Source: an uncultured Sphingobacteriaceae bacterium
GTDB lineage: Bacteria > Bacteroidota > Bacteroidia > Sphingobacteriales > Sphingobacteriaceae
Length of the DNA: 64,000 bases
NCBI GenBank assembly: GCA_946887045.1
Contig: CAMPKC010000021.1
Location: 1 to 64,000, forward strand
Direction of reading: 5' to 3'
Both the position numbers and the translations under genes were made by a program. Below the pieces are notes generated by a model. The model had not been told where the DNA came from, searched no databases, and saw only the letters and a list, made by a program, of their open reading frames with translations. This document shows, in pieces, positions 1 to 8,013 of this stretch. The number at the start of each line of letters is the position of its first letter. The stretch's first letter is position 1.

Positions 1-53
1 ATCGATATTTATTGAGAAATATTCATTCTTTTAGGATATTTATTTCTTACAAA

Positions 54-118
54 TAAAGTTCGTGTAAACAATACACTAACGTGGTGACTCTCATCAAAAA
101 CGGCGATGATAGTAATCA
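54..118 (-). promoter_or_regulatory. Tandem CRP/FNR-type operators and -7 element reading leftward out of the window
   Basis: Two full operators, TGACTCTCATCA at 85-96 and TGATAGTAATCA at 107-118, have centres exactly 22 bp apart. On the minus strand a -7-like element, GAACTTTA, lies at 54-61, 36.5 bp from the centre of the proximal operator. That is the same geometry as fourteen other promoters in this window. The predicted start is near 49, so the target gene lies off the left edge. The rest of 1-222 shows no open frame worth calling. Confidence 0.65.
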
Positions 119-222
119 CATAAAAAAAAGAATTGGAATAAAATTGAAAATGCGGGCTGCTTTAAGTTTACAGAAACGCAAACAAGCTGTGAGAGGTTAG
201 ATCTATATTCTGAGATTTAAAT

Positions 223-1005
223 CTATTTTAAGACAACGTTTTCAAAATACTTATCGAAAATCCCTTTTGCTAAGTCTTTTATTTCCTGGGACGGAACCGG
301 AGTATTTTGCAAGGGATAAGTAATATTCATAAACTCCCATTTATGCATGCCGAGCTGATGAAAAGGGATTATCTCTACACGTTCAACAGTTTTATACTCG
401 CTGAAATACATTCCCCACTGTTCAAGATATTCTTCCTGATCTGACCATCCGGGAACCAATACATACCGTAGCCACATTTTTTTTCCGGTTGATTCGCGAT
501 AGGCAGCGAGTTCAAGAGTGGTTTTATTCGATTGTCCTGTTAATTTACGATGCCATTCGTCATTAATGTGTTTTACATCAAGCAACAAAATATCTGTATA
601 TTCCAGAAGTTCATGTACTTCCGCAGTATTCAAACGACCGTTAGAGTCGAGACAAGTATTAATTCCGTTTTCCTGCAACTGCTTAAAAAATGCAATAAGT
701 TTACTCCTCTGCAGCAAGGGTTCGCCTCCCGACACGGTAACTCCACCTTCAGATCCAAAATAGTTCTTTTGCCTGACGGCACGCTTCACAAGTTCATCAA
801 TTTCAACCAGGGTCCCTCCTTTTACGTCCAGAGAATCGGGATTCTGACAATAGAGGCAGCGAAACTGACAACCCTGCGCGAATACAACCATCCTAATTCC
901 CGGACCATCATGTGTGCCGAACGTTTCAAGAGAATGAATCCTTAGGTGTTGCGGGTCATTCTCATTCAATTTAGCGGCTTCGATATCTTGTAAGGGGAAA
1001 TACAT
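223..1005 (-). CDS. pflA: Pyruvate formate-lyase-activating enzyme (radical SAM)
   Basis: This cytoplasmic radical SAM enzyme would install the glycyl radical on the neighbouring formate acetyltransferase, using S-adenosylmethionine and a 4Fe-4S cluster. The protein is 260 aa. It has the GPGIR stretch at about residues 34-38, the CxxxCxxC cluster motif at Cys46, Cys50 and Cys53 followed by QNPD, and the SGGEP SAM-binding motif at about 92-96. Length and motif order match PflA, which is near 246 aa in E. coli. It lies downstream of pflB on the same strand, 126 bp away and beyond a hairpin terminator, so it is probably expressed by read-through or from a weak promoter not recognised here. I found no operator of the fermentation type directly in front of it. 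Confidence 0.93.
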   Translation of the reverse strand: MYFPLQDIEAAKLNENDPQHLRIHSLETFGTHDGPGIRMVVFAQGCQFRCLYCQNPDSLDVKGGTLVEIDELVKRAVRQKNYFGSEGGVTVSGGEPLLQRSKLIAFFKQLQENGINTCLDSNGRLNTAEVHELLEYTDILLLDVKHINDEWHRKLTGQSNKTTLELAAYRESTGKKMWLRYVLVPGWSDQEEYLEQWGMYFSEYKTVERVEIIPFHQLGMHKWEFMNITYPLQNTPVPSQEIKDLAKGIFDKYFENVVLK

Positions 1006-1072
1006 TGATTGTTTTTAAGATTGAATGATATTGCAATATGGCTGATTTATTACGGTTGCTACAATTTTTATA

Positions 1073-1105
1073 ACAAAAAAAAGTCAGGCTGGTTTAGGGC
1101 CCGAC
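1073..1105 (-). terminator. Intrinsic terminator after pflB
   Basis: On the minus strand the arms GTCGGGC (1099-1105) and GCCTGAC (1083-1089) can pair with one G-T wobble, and a run of T (A on the plus strand, 1073-1082) follows. It sits 27 bp after the pflB stop and before pflA, so it may attenuate rather than abolish pflA expression. Confidence 0.65.
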
Positions 1106-1131
1106 TCTGCAACATAACAAAAACAACAACA

Positions 1132-3366
1132 TTACATACTTTCATGAAAAGTACGGGTAATTACCTCTAACTGATGGGCCCTTGATAGCCTCACAAAGTT
1201 CACCGCATAACCAGATACACGAATGGTTAATTGCGGGTAATTTTCAGGATGTTCGTAAGCATCGATCAGTGTCTCTCTATTCAGCACATTTACATTTAAA
1301 TGATGTGCTCCCTGTTTAAAATATCCTCCCAAGGTACCGGCAAGGTTGCTGATCTGCTCTTCCCTGCTATCTCCTAAAGATTTTGGAATCATGGAGAATG
1401 TATTTGAAATACCATCCTGCGCATCATTATAGTCGAGCTTACAAACAGAATTCAGGGAAGCAATGGCTCCGCTTGAATCTCTTCCGTGCATCGGATTTGC
1501 TCCGGGGGCAAATGCCTCTCCGGCTTTTCTTCCATCCGGGGTAGCGCCTGTGTTTTTGCCATACATTACGTTAGAAGTAATGGTGAGCAAGGATAAGGTT
1601 GGAGTAGAGTTTTTGTAAGTAGCGTGCTTGCGGAGCTCATTTATAAAGAATGAAGTCACCTCTTGTGCAATAGCATCTACTCTGTCGTCATCATTTCCGA
1701 ATTGTGGATACTCACCATCAATTTTAAAATCTACAGTAAGGCCTTTTTCATTGCGGACAGGTGTAACTTTGGCGTATTTGATTGCAGACAATGAATCGGC
1801 AATAATAGAGATTCCTGCAGCTCCGTAAGCGATATCAATATGCGGATCGGTATCAACTAAGGCCATCTGAGCTCTTTCATAATAATACCTGTCGTGCATA
1901 TAGTGAATAATGTACATCGCTTTGGCATAAACTCTGGCAAGCTCACTTAGAGTGCGTTTAAACACATCCAAAGTTATGTCATAGTCCAATTCACCTTCTG
2001 GGATGGCCGGGATATTTTTGATTACTTCTACTCCATCACGCTCTTCCTTACCAGCATTTAAAGCTATCAATAAAGCTTTAGGCAAATTCGCTCTGGCTCC
2101 AAAATGCTGAATTGATTTGCCTATTTCCTGGTAAGAAACACAGCAGGCAATTCCATAATCATCAGAACCGCGGGTACCACGCATCAAATCATCGTTTTCG
2201 TATTGGATGGAGGAAGTATCAATAGATACCTGGGCACAGAACTTTTTAAAGCCTTCGGGTAAATTGTCGGACCACAAAACAGTTAAATTCGGTTCAGGGG
2301 ATGGGCCTAAATTATATAAGGTTTGGAGGAAACGAAAAGAAGTTTTAGTGACTTTGGTACGCCCGTCATGTAAAATCCCACCTATAGACTCTGTAACCCA
2401 TGTAGGATCTCCTCCAAAAATCTCGTCGTAAGATGCAGGACGTAAATGACGAACTAAACGTAATTTCATTACGAACTGATCTATCAGCTCCTGAGCGCCT
2501 TCCTCATCCAATAAACCTGCTTCGATATCCCTTTCGATGTAGATATCAAGAAAAGAGGATACATTTCCTAAAGACATGGCAGCTCCATCTTGTTCTTTTA
2601 CAGCAGCCAAATATGCAAAATACACCCATTGAACTGCTTCTTTAGCATTTTCTGCCGGGCGACTTAAGTCAAACCCATAATCTGCAGCCATGCTTACCAT
2701 ATCTTTTAAAGCACTTATCTGAGCATTTATTTCTTCACGTAAACGAACTTTGTGTTCGCTCATTTCGCCATCAACTTTGGCCAGATCAGCTTTTTTGTTT
2801 TTTATAAGCTGATCAATTCCATAAAGAGCCATACGGCGAAAATCACCAATAATACGACCGCGGGCATAATTATCCGGCAAACCAGTTAAAACATGTTTAG
2901 ATCGAAAAGCCCGGATCTCAGAATCATAAGCATTAAATACGCCTTCGTTATGATTTTTTGCATAATTGAAAATTTCAACAATCTTTTCCGACACCTCTAA
3001 GCCACGTTCTTTAACCGCAGACTCAACCAGTTTTATACCACCAAAAGGCTTCATCGCACGTTTAAGTAATTGATCTGTCTGAAGTCCGACAATTACTTCA
3101 TCATCTTTCTTGATATATCCCGGCGCAAAAGCGGTTATTGACGAGATGGTTTCTGTATCAATTGCCAGAACACCATTATTTTGCCTTTCAAGCAGCAAGC
3201 ATTCCTTCACTGCATCCCACAGTCGGCTGGTTCTTAAAGATGGCCCCTGAAGAAAAGATCCATCACCCTGATAGGGTTTAATATTTTTTAAAACGAAATC
3301 ATAAACATTGATTACTGAATTCCATTCTCCGGATTCAAAAGGTACACGTGTGACATCTGTTTTCAT
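1132..3366 (-). CDS. pflB: Formate C-acetyltransferase (pyruvate formate-lyase)
   Basis: Converts pyruvate and CoA to acetyl-CoA and formate without oxygen, in the cytoplasm. From the ATG at 3366 the protein is 744 aa, close to the 760 aa of E. coli PflB. The catalytic Cys-Cys pair is in GIACCVS (residues 408-409) and the glycyl-radical site in RVSGYAV (Gly719), near the C-terminus as expected. An in-frame TTG at 3390 would add eight residues, but it lies inside the predicted promoter (-7 element 3388-3395), so the ATG is preferred. The proximal operator is centred at 3424.5, about 41 bp before the inferred start. With pta, ackA and the OFA transporter nearby, this gives acetate and formate fermentation with ATP yield. 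Confidence 0.95.
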   Translation of the reverse strand: MKTDVTRVPFESGEWNSVINVYDFVLKNIKPYQGDGSFLQGPSLRTSRLWDAVKECLLLERQNNGVLAIDTETISSITAFAPGYIKKDDEVIVGLQTDQLLKRAMKPFGGIKLVESAVKERGLEVSEKIVEIFNYAKNHNEGVFNAYDSEIRAFRSKHVLTGLPDNYARGRIIGDFRRMALYGIDQLIKNKKADLAKVDGEMSEHKVRLREEINAQISALKDMVSMAADYGFDLSRPAENAKEAVQWVYFAYLAAVKEQDGAAMSLGNVSSFLDIYIERDIEAGLLDEEGAQELIDQFVMKLRLVRHLRPASYDEIFGGDPTWVTESIGGILHDGRTKVTKTSFRFLQTLYNLGPSPEPNLTVLWSDNLPEGFKKFCAQVSIDTSSIQYENDDLMRGTRGSDDYGIACCVSYQEIGKSIQHFGARANLPKALLIALNAGKEERDGVEVIKNIPAIPEGELDYDITLDVFKRTLSELARVYAKAMYIIHYMHDRYYYERAQMALVDTDPHIDIAYGAAGISIIADSLSAIKYAKVTPVRNEKGLTVDFKIDGEYPQFGNDDDRVDAIAQEVTSFFINELRKHATYKNSTPTLSLLTITSNVMYGKNTGATPDGRKAGEAFAPGANPMHGRDSSGAIASLNSVCKLDYNDAQDGISNTFSMIPKSLGDSREEQISNLAGTLGGYFKQGAHHLNVNVLNRETLIDAYEHPENYPQLTIRVSGYAVNFVRLSRAHQLEVITRTFHESM

Positions 3367-3387
3367 ACTGTGAGTATTAATATGACT

Positions 3388-3452
3388 CAAATTTAGCCAG
3401 GTATAAATGGGATAACCATGACTTACATCACAGATAAAGGTGATTTTGATAT
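3388..3452 (-). promoter_or_regulatory. pflB promoter with operator at -41.5
   Basis: The minus-strand -7 element TAAATTTG (3388-3395) is a perfect match to the Bacteroidota TAnnTTTG consensus. The operator TGACTTACATCA at 3419-3430 is centred 36.5 bp upstream of the element's last base. A half-operator (TGA at 3441-3443) sits exactly 22 bp further out. The predicted start near 3383 gives a leader of roughly 17 nt. No -33 TTTG is evident, which fits an activator-dependent promoter. Confidence 0.72.
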
Positions 3453-3589
3453 TTATTCAACTTTGCCAGAATAAATAAAAATTTTTCAATAAAAACGCTA
3501 TTATTTTGACAAATATAAATCCAACCCCTTAAAATCACATCCAAAATACCAAATTCACAATCAAGGAATTTATAGCTCATTTTAAAATG

Positions 3590-3628
3590 AAAAAGCCCCG
3601 GGTTTTTGGGGATGCCCGGGTGCTTTTT
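3590..3628. terminator. Strong hairpin terminator between porin and pflB
   Basis: Arms AAAAAGC plus CCCGGG (3590-3602) and CCCGGG plus GCTTTTT (3615-3628) form a stem with one bulged T, flanked by A and T tracts, so it works in either orientation. It lies 25 bp after the porin stop on the minus strand. The 3428-3637 open frame around it is not convincing as a gene. Confidence 0.8.
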
Positions 3629-3652
3629 ACTAACCAACTAACCGTTTTTTTT

Positions 3653-5203
3653 TTATTTTTTTGATGTAGATTTTTCGAAAAAATCGGGTTTAATATTTAT
3701 TGACAAATACGCCCATTGAGGATTGTGATCGGTTTCACCAATAGTACCTTTCTTTATATATTCCAGGCTATTGGTAGCTGCCATGAAACTGTAACCTGCT
3801 TCGAGCAAAATAAATTTGTTGAGAGAATAATTTGCGACCAGATCCAACTCATTGCCTAAATTTCTTTTTACTTCAGGATTGCCTGGAAGGCCTGTATTCA
3901 ACATATCTTCTGCAAGTTCGAAATGATGGATATCGCAAGCCAAGGCAAATCTATTAGAGGAGTATTTGGCTTTAAAATATGCGTTTTTGAGCCCGCCGGC
4001 TGGCGATCCGGTGCCAACGTAAAAGTAATCCATATATCCCCAGAACTTATGGGCAGTAGGATATAAGGGATCGAATCTGCGAGTGTTCGAAGGAGACGCT
4101 GATGGCTTATCTCCCGAAAGGTAGTCGTAACCCGGGCCAAACGAAAACTTTCCTTTTTGAAATAGAACACTAGCCGTATAATGTTCAGCATTTAATGCGG
4201 CACCTTCCTTATCTTTTCCATTTTGAAAATATCCGCCGAGGGAATAAATCGTCTTTAAATTACCGCCAATTGTACCTGACAACAATCCCCCGTATGTTAA
4301 TCTGCTATTTACCCCATTTTGATCGTATCTGCGGCCATAAACATATCCTGTATTCTCGCTGCCGGTAGAATCTAATCGGTATTTAGAGAAATCATCTTTG
4401 AAAAACAAACCGGAAACCTTAGATTTCCCAATAATCTTGCTCAGATACACAAACTGCATTGCTTTATACTCCTGATTTAAACCGTTCGTACTAACAGCAT
4501 TTACCAACACAGGCTTACCAGATTTATTGCTATTGGCACTTACAGAACCATTCGGAGCAAGCGGTATCATGCCTGACGGAGAGGCAACGAGTGTACCTTT
4601 AGAGTTAGTTACATATTGAGGAACATTTCCGGCTACATATTTAGTTCCGGTAACACCAAAAGCATCGTTATTCTGATTGAAGCCAGCACCTAAATCAAGC
4701 TGCCAGCCCTTATGTAAGGCTTTTAATACTGCAGCATCATGTCTTCTGGCCTGCTGGGCCCAATCCAGTTCACCCAACAGACGGGCATCATCATAATTTA
4801 GTACTTGTCTGCCGATTTTAAAACTCAGATTATCTAACCATTTAGCCCGTATCGTACTATCTTTTGAATTCAGCAGAAAAATTTCGGCCCATCCTTCGTG
4901 CAGCATCAATCGATTACCATCGACATTGCTGATAGTAGAGGCATCCTGCCCCCAGACCCTAACATCCTGGACTGAGGCGTTGAAATTCAGCCTATCCCAC
5001 TTATATCCAAATGTAAGCCGTGTTCTTTGCGATGTAAAAAACGCAGACGACGCATTCACCGGATTTAAAGTCCCAACTCCGTCTCTTAGCTCTGACCGGG
5101 TTCTTAACTGACCCGTTAAAGATATTTGCGCAGCCGAATAAAAGGGTAAAAAGCAAATTACAATTACTAAGACACTTAAAGTTTTATCGAATTTATGAAA
5201 CAT
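3653..5203 (-). CDS. Outer membrane porin, alginate-export-like beta-barrel
   Basis: A 516-aa protein with an N-terminal signal peptide ending near SAAQ (about residue 25), then repeated amphipathic strands with aromatic girdles (GRQVLNYDD, the DWAQQARRHDA region, HKFWGYMDYFYVG). This matches the alginate-export family (PF13372-like) porins that are common in Bacteroidota. It starts 20 bp after the OFA transporter on the same strand, so the two should be one operon driven by the 6549-6613 promoter. From this context I infer that it lets small organic acids such as formate cross the outer membrane. The substrate is not shown by the sequence. A strong terminator follows. Confidence 0.7.
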   Translation of the reverse strand: MFHKFDKTLSVLVIVICFLPFYSAAQISLTGQLRTRSELRDGVGTLNPVNASSAFFTSQRTRLTFGYKWDRLNFNASVQDVRVWGQDASTISNVDGNRLMLHEGWAEIFLLNSKDSTIRAKWLDNLSFKIGRQVLNYDDARLLGELDWAQQARRHDAAVLKALHKGWQLDLGAGFNQNNDAFGVTGTKYVAGNVPQYVTNSKGTLVASPSGMIPLAPNGSVSANSNKSGKPVLVNAVSTNGLNQEYKAMQFVYLSKIIGKSKVSGLFFKDDFSKYRLDSTGSENTGYVYGRRYDQNGVNSRLTYGGLLSGTIGGNLKTIYSLGGYFQNGKDKEGAALNAEHYTASVLFQKGKFSFGPGYDYLSGDKPSASPSNTRRFDPLYPTAHKFWGYMDYFYVGTGSPAGGLKNAYFKAKYSSNRFALACDIHHFELAEDMLNTGLPGNPEVKRNLGNELDLVANYSLNKFILLEAGYSFMAATNSLEYIKKGTIGETDHNPQWAYLSINIKPDFFEKSTSKK

Positions 5204-5223
5204 GATTCTGATGAGAGCTATAC

Positions 5224-6522
5224 TTAATCTACGAATTCGGGTATGTCTAAATTCTCGTATTCTTCCATGTATTTTTCCGCTTCCTTTTGCTCCTGGCGAA
5301 GTTTTCTAATTTCCAGCCTTATTAGAAAAGAAACAGTTAAGGCCAACACCAACAGTCCTGCAAAACAGTATAATGTATTATTGTAGCTATTGGTGGCTGT
5401 GCGAGTCCAGGCAGCAAATAAAGGTCCGGCCATACCTGCCGCTGCCCAGGCTGTTAAAATATATCCGTGTATAGCACCCAATTGTTTAGTTCCAAACATG
5501 TCGCCTATATAAGCTGGAATGGTTGAAAATCCACCTCCGTAGCAAGACAAGATCAGGAATATAACCCCTTGAAAAAGGATAGCATTATGAAGTCCGGGAA
5601 GAAGGAAATAAGCTACAATTTGGAGACTGAAAAATATGGTATACATATTCGGCCGTCCGATATAATCAGAGAATGATGCCCAACCGATACGGCCTGCACC
5701 ATTAAATAAGCCCATAATACCTACCATGGCTGCTGCTGCCACGGGCGTTAAGCCAGCAACTTCTTGTGCCATTGGAGACGCCACTGATATGATCGCTATT
5801 CCGCAGGTAATATTAATAAAAAGCATTACCCACAAATACCAGAAACGTTTTGTTTTAACCGCTTCATTTGCCGTGAGCTGAGAAAGGTCATTGTTTAATT
5901 TCTTTTTACCTGAGGCGACATCTTGTTCCATCCCTGCCGGAACCCATCCTACTGGCGGAGCTTCAAGATACCGGGAAGAGGCGAAAATAATTGTAAAATA
6001 TGCACTTCCCATAATAAAGAAAGTATTAGCGATGCCAACAGATTCTATCAACCTAACAATCAGGGGACCGCTTATTAAGGCAGCAAAACCGAAGCCCATG
6101 ATAGCTAATCCGGTTGCTAATCCTCTCCTGTCGGGGAACCATTTCACCAGCGAGGACACCGGCGTGATATATCCTATTCCTAAGCCAATCCCTCCTAAAA
6201 TACCGTATGATAAATATAATAAAGGCAGAGATTCAAGTTTGATAGCCAAACCAGAACCTGCTATGCCTAAACCAAAGAAAAGCGCGGCAAGTAAACCGGA
6301 TTTTTTAGGTCCATGTTTTTCAAGATAATGTCCCAAAAAAGCTGCTGATATCCCTAAAAAAAATATAGCTAAACTGAAAGTGAATTGAGTTTCTTTTAAG
6401 CCCCACCCAAATTTCTCGATTAAGGGTTTTGTATAAACACTCCATGCATATACCGAGCCGATTGATATGTGAATTCCTACAGCTGAAGCGGCTATAAGCC
6501 ACCTGTTTTTTACTTTTTTCAT
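5224..6522 (-). CDS. OFA-family MFS transporter (oxalate/formate antiporter-like)
   Basis: A 432-aa inner membrane protein with about twelve hydrophobic segments and the OFA-type N-terminus (SIGSVYAWSVYTKPL). Other family-like parts are GHYLEKHGPKKSG in the loop after helix 2, KWFPDRRGLATG, and an N-half/C-half duplication. OFA members exchange oxalate, formate or related monocarboxylates. Next to pyruvate formate-lyase and acetate kinase, formate or a similar acid is the likely cargo. First gene of an operon with the porin. The operator at 6580-6591 places it in the same regulon as pflB and pta. YhjX-type pyruvate-linked transporters belong to the same family and remain an alternative. Confidence 0.82.
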   Translation of the reverse strand: MKKVKNRWLIAASAVGIHISIGSVYAWSVYTKPLIEKFGWGLKETQFTFSLAIFFLGISAAFLGHYLEKHGPKKSGLLAALFFGLGIAGSGLAIKLESLPLLYLSYGILGGIGLGIGYITPVSSLVKWFPDRRGLATGLAIMGFGFAALISGPLIVRLIESVGIANTFFIMGSAYFTIIFASSRYLEAPPVGWVPAGMEQDVASGKKKLNNDLSQLTANEAVKTKRFWYLWVMLFINITCGIAIISVASPMAQEVAGLTPVAAAAMVGIMGLFNGAGRIGWASFSDYIGRPNMYTIFFSLQIVAYFLLPGLHNAILFQGVIFLILSCYGGGFSTIPAYIGDMFGTKQLGAIHGYILTAWAAAGMAGPLFAAWTRTATNSYNNTLYCFAGLLVLALTVSFLIRLEIRKLRQEQKEAEKYMEEYENLDIPEFVD

Positions 6523-6548
6523 ACCTTTTTGGGATTATTTGTATGTCA

Positions 6549-6613
6549 CAAAGTAACAGCGGCGAAAGCAGGCAAAGAATGATTTCGATCACGATAAAAT
6601 TTGATTGACATTC
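6549..6613 (-). promoter_or_regulatory. OFA transporter-porin operon promoter
   Basis: The minus-strand -7-like element TTACTTTG is at 6549-6556. The operator TGATTTCGATCA at 6580-6591 is centred 36.5 bp upstream of the element's last base. A TGA half-operator at 6602-6604 lies in register 22 bp upstream. The predicted start is near 6544, a leader of about 22 nt. Confidence 0.7.
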
Positions 6614-6672
6614 CAAAAAGCCTATTTTATCGAGAATACTGAAATAAAGAATCGAGGAAAACAAAACGACAT

Positions 6673-6694
6673 AAAAAAGCTGCACGATGGCAGC
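6673..6694 (-). terminator. Terminator of pta-ackA
   Basis: On the minus strand, GCTGC (6690-6694) and GCAGC (6679-6683) flank a six-base loop and are followed by six T (6673-6678). It lies 28 bp after the ackA stop. Confidence 0.7.
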
Positions 6695-6721
6695 CTTCTC
6701 TGGTGTTTAGTGTTTAAGAAT

Positions 6722-7924
6722 TCAGGATAGCTGAAGCAAGCCCACACACTGATTAGCGATTTCAAGCTCTTCATTGGTAGGCACAATCAGCACTTTTGTC
6801 CGTGCATCCGGTGTATTTATTTCCCGGATACCCGGAGCTCGTAAAGAATTTTTATCATCGCTAATGTTTATTCCGAAAAACTCAAGATTCTCACAGACAA
6901 GTTTACGTGTATAGGCATCGTTTTCGCCTACTCCAGCGGTAAAGATTATGGCATCAAGTCCGCCAAGTGCTGCTGCATAGGACCCTATATATTTCTTTAT
7001 TCTGTAGGCATACATATCATACGCCAACTTTGCATTCTCGTTCCCTTCATCCATCGACTTTGTGATATCCCTCATATCACTGTGCCCGGTTAAGCCCAGC
7101 ATTCCGCTACGTTTATTCAGAAGATTGCTTACCTGTTCAATATCATAACCCAGGTGCGATACCAGGTGAAATACAATCGAGGGGTCTATATTTCCACTTC
7201 GTGTACCCATAATCAACCCGTCTAAAGGCCCCATTCCCATACTGGTGTCGATACATTTACCACTATCAACAGCAGCCATACTACATCCGTTTCCAAGATG
7301 AATGGAAATAATTTTAGCATCAGGCTTATTAAGGTATTTGATGGCCTGTTCGGCTACGTACTTATGACTTGTGCCATGAAATCCATAAACACGAATTGCG
7401 TAATCTTTATAATATGATTCGGGGATAGCATATCGAAATGCTTTTTCTGGCATAGTTTGATGAAACGCTGTATCAAATACCGCTATCTGAGTCGCCCTGG
7501 TAAAAATCTTCTCGGCAACCTCTATACCTAAATATCCGCCGGGATTATGCAAAGGAGCTAGCGGAAACAATTTTTTTATTTCATCCTTTACTTCGGACGT
7601 TATGATGGTTGTTTTAGAAAAACTCTCGCCCCCATGCACGATCCTATGACCCACTACTTCAATCTCATCTGGATTTTGAATAACACCAATTCCGGGCTCT
7701 GTTAACAGGTGTCCTACCTCAAACATTCCAGCCTCGTGGTCTGGTAAATCAAGCGTCCGGGTAACCACTTTTTCTTCACCAGTAGTATAAACTTTATGAG
7801 TAATAACCGAGTTTTCCAAACCTATTCTTTCTACAAGTCCGCTGCATATCGGCTGCCCGGAAGGCATTTTAAAGAATTGATATTTTATAGAGCTACTGCC
7901 TGAATTAATTATAAATATGTTCAT
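6722..7924 (-). CDS. ackA: Acetate kinase
   Basis: Converts acetyl phosphate and ADP to acetate and ATP in the cytoplasm, the ATP-forming step of the Pta-AckA pathway. It is 400 aa, the usual length. The N-terminal NSGSSSIKY phosphate-binding stretch, HRIVHGGESF, FDTAFHQTMP, GFHGTSHKYV, HLGNGCSM and FTAGVGEN are all present in family order. It lies 89 bp downstream of pta on the same strand with no terminator between, so it is probably cotranscribed. The terminator at 6673-6694 follows. Confidence 0.96.
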   Translation of the reverse strand: MNIFIINSGSSSIKYQFFKMPSGQPICSGLVERIGLENSVITHKVYTTGEEKVVTRTLDLPDHEAGMFEVGHLLTEPGIGVIQNPDEIEVVGHRIVHGGESFSKTTIITSEVKDEIKKLFPLAPLHNPGGYLGIEVAEKIFTRATQIAVFDTAFHQTMPEKAFRYAIPESYYKDYAIRVYGFHGTSHKYVAEQAIKYLNKPDAKIISIHLGNGCSMAAVDSGKCIDTSMGMGPLDGLIMGTRSGNIDPSIVFHLVSHLGYDIEQVSNLLNKRSGMLGLTGHSDMRDITKSMDEGNENAKLAYDMYAYRIKKYIGSYAAALGGLDAIIFTAGVGENDAYTRKLVCENLEFFGINISDDKNSLRAPGIREINTPDARTKVLIVPTNEELEIANQCVGLLQLS

Positions 7925-8013
7925 GAATGGAGAGTAAAAAGTAAGTATTAAGTATCAAGTAATGAGTGTCAGCCATATGCACAGCTAGTATCAGATAATA
8001 CCAAATATAAAAA

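Noticed and set aside
3428..3637. 69-aa frame on the minus strand between pflB and the porin gene
   Set aside because: It spans the porin terminator and the upstream operator region, is low-complexity and has no family-like segment.
6320..6685. 121-aa minus-strand frame over the OFA gene start
   Set aside because: Overlaps the N-terminus of the OFA gene in another frame and the promoter. It is a shadow frame.
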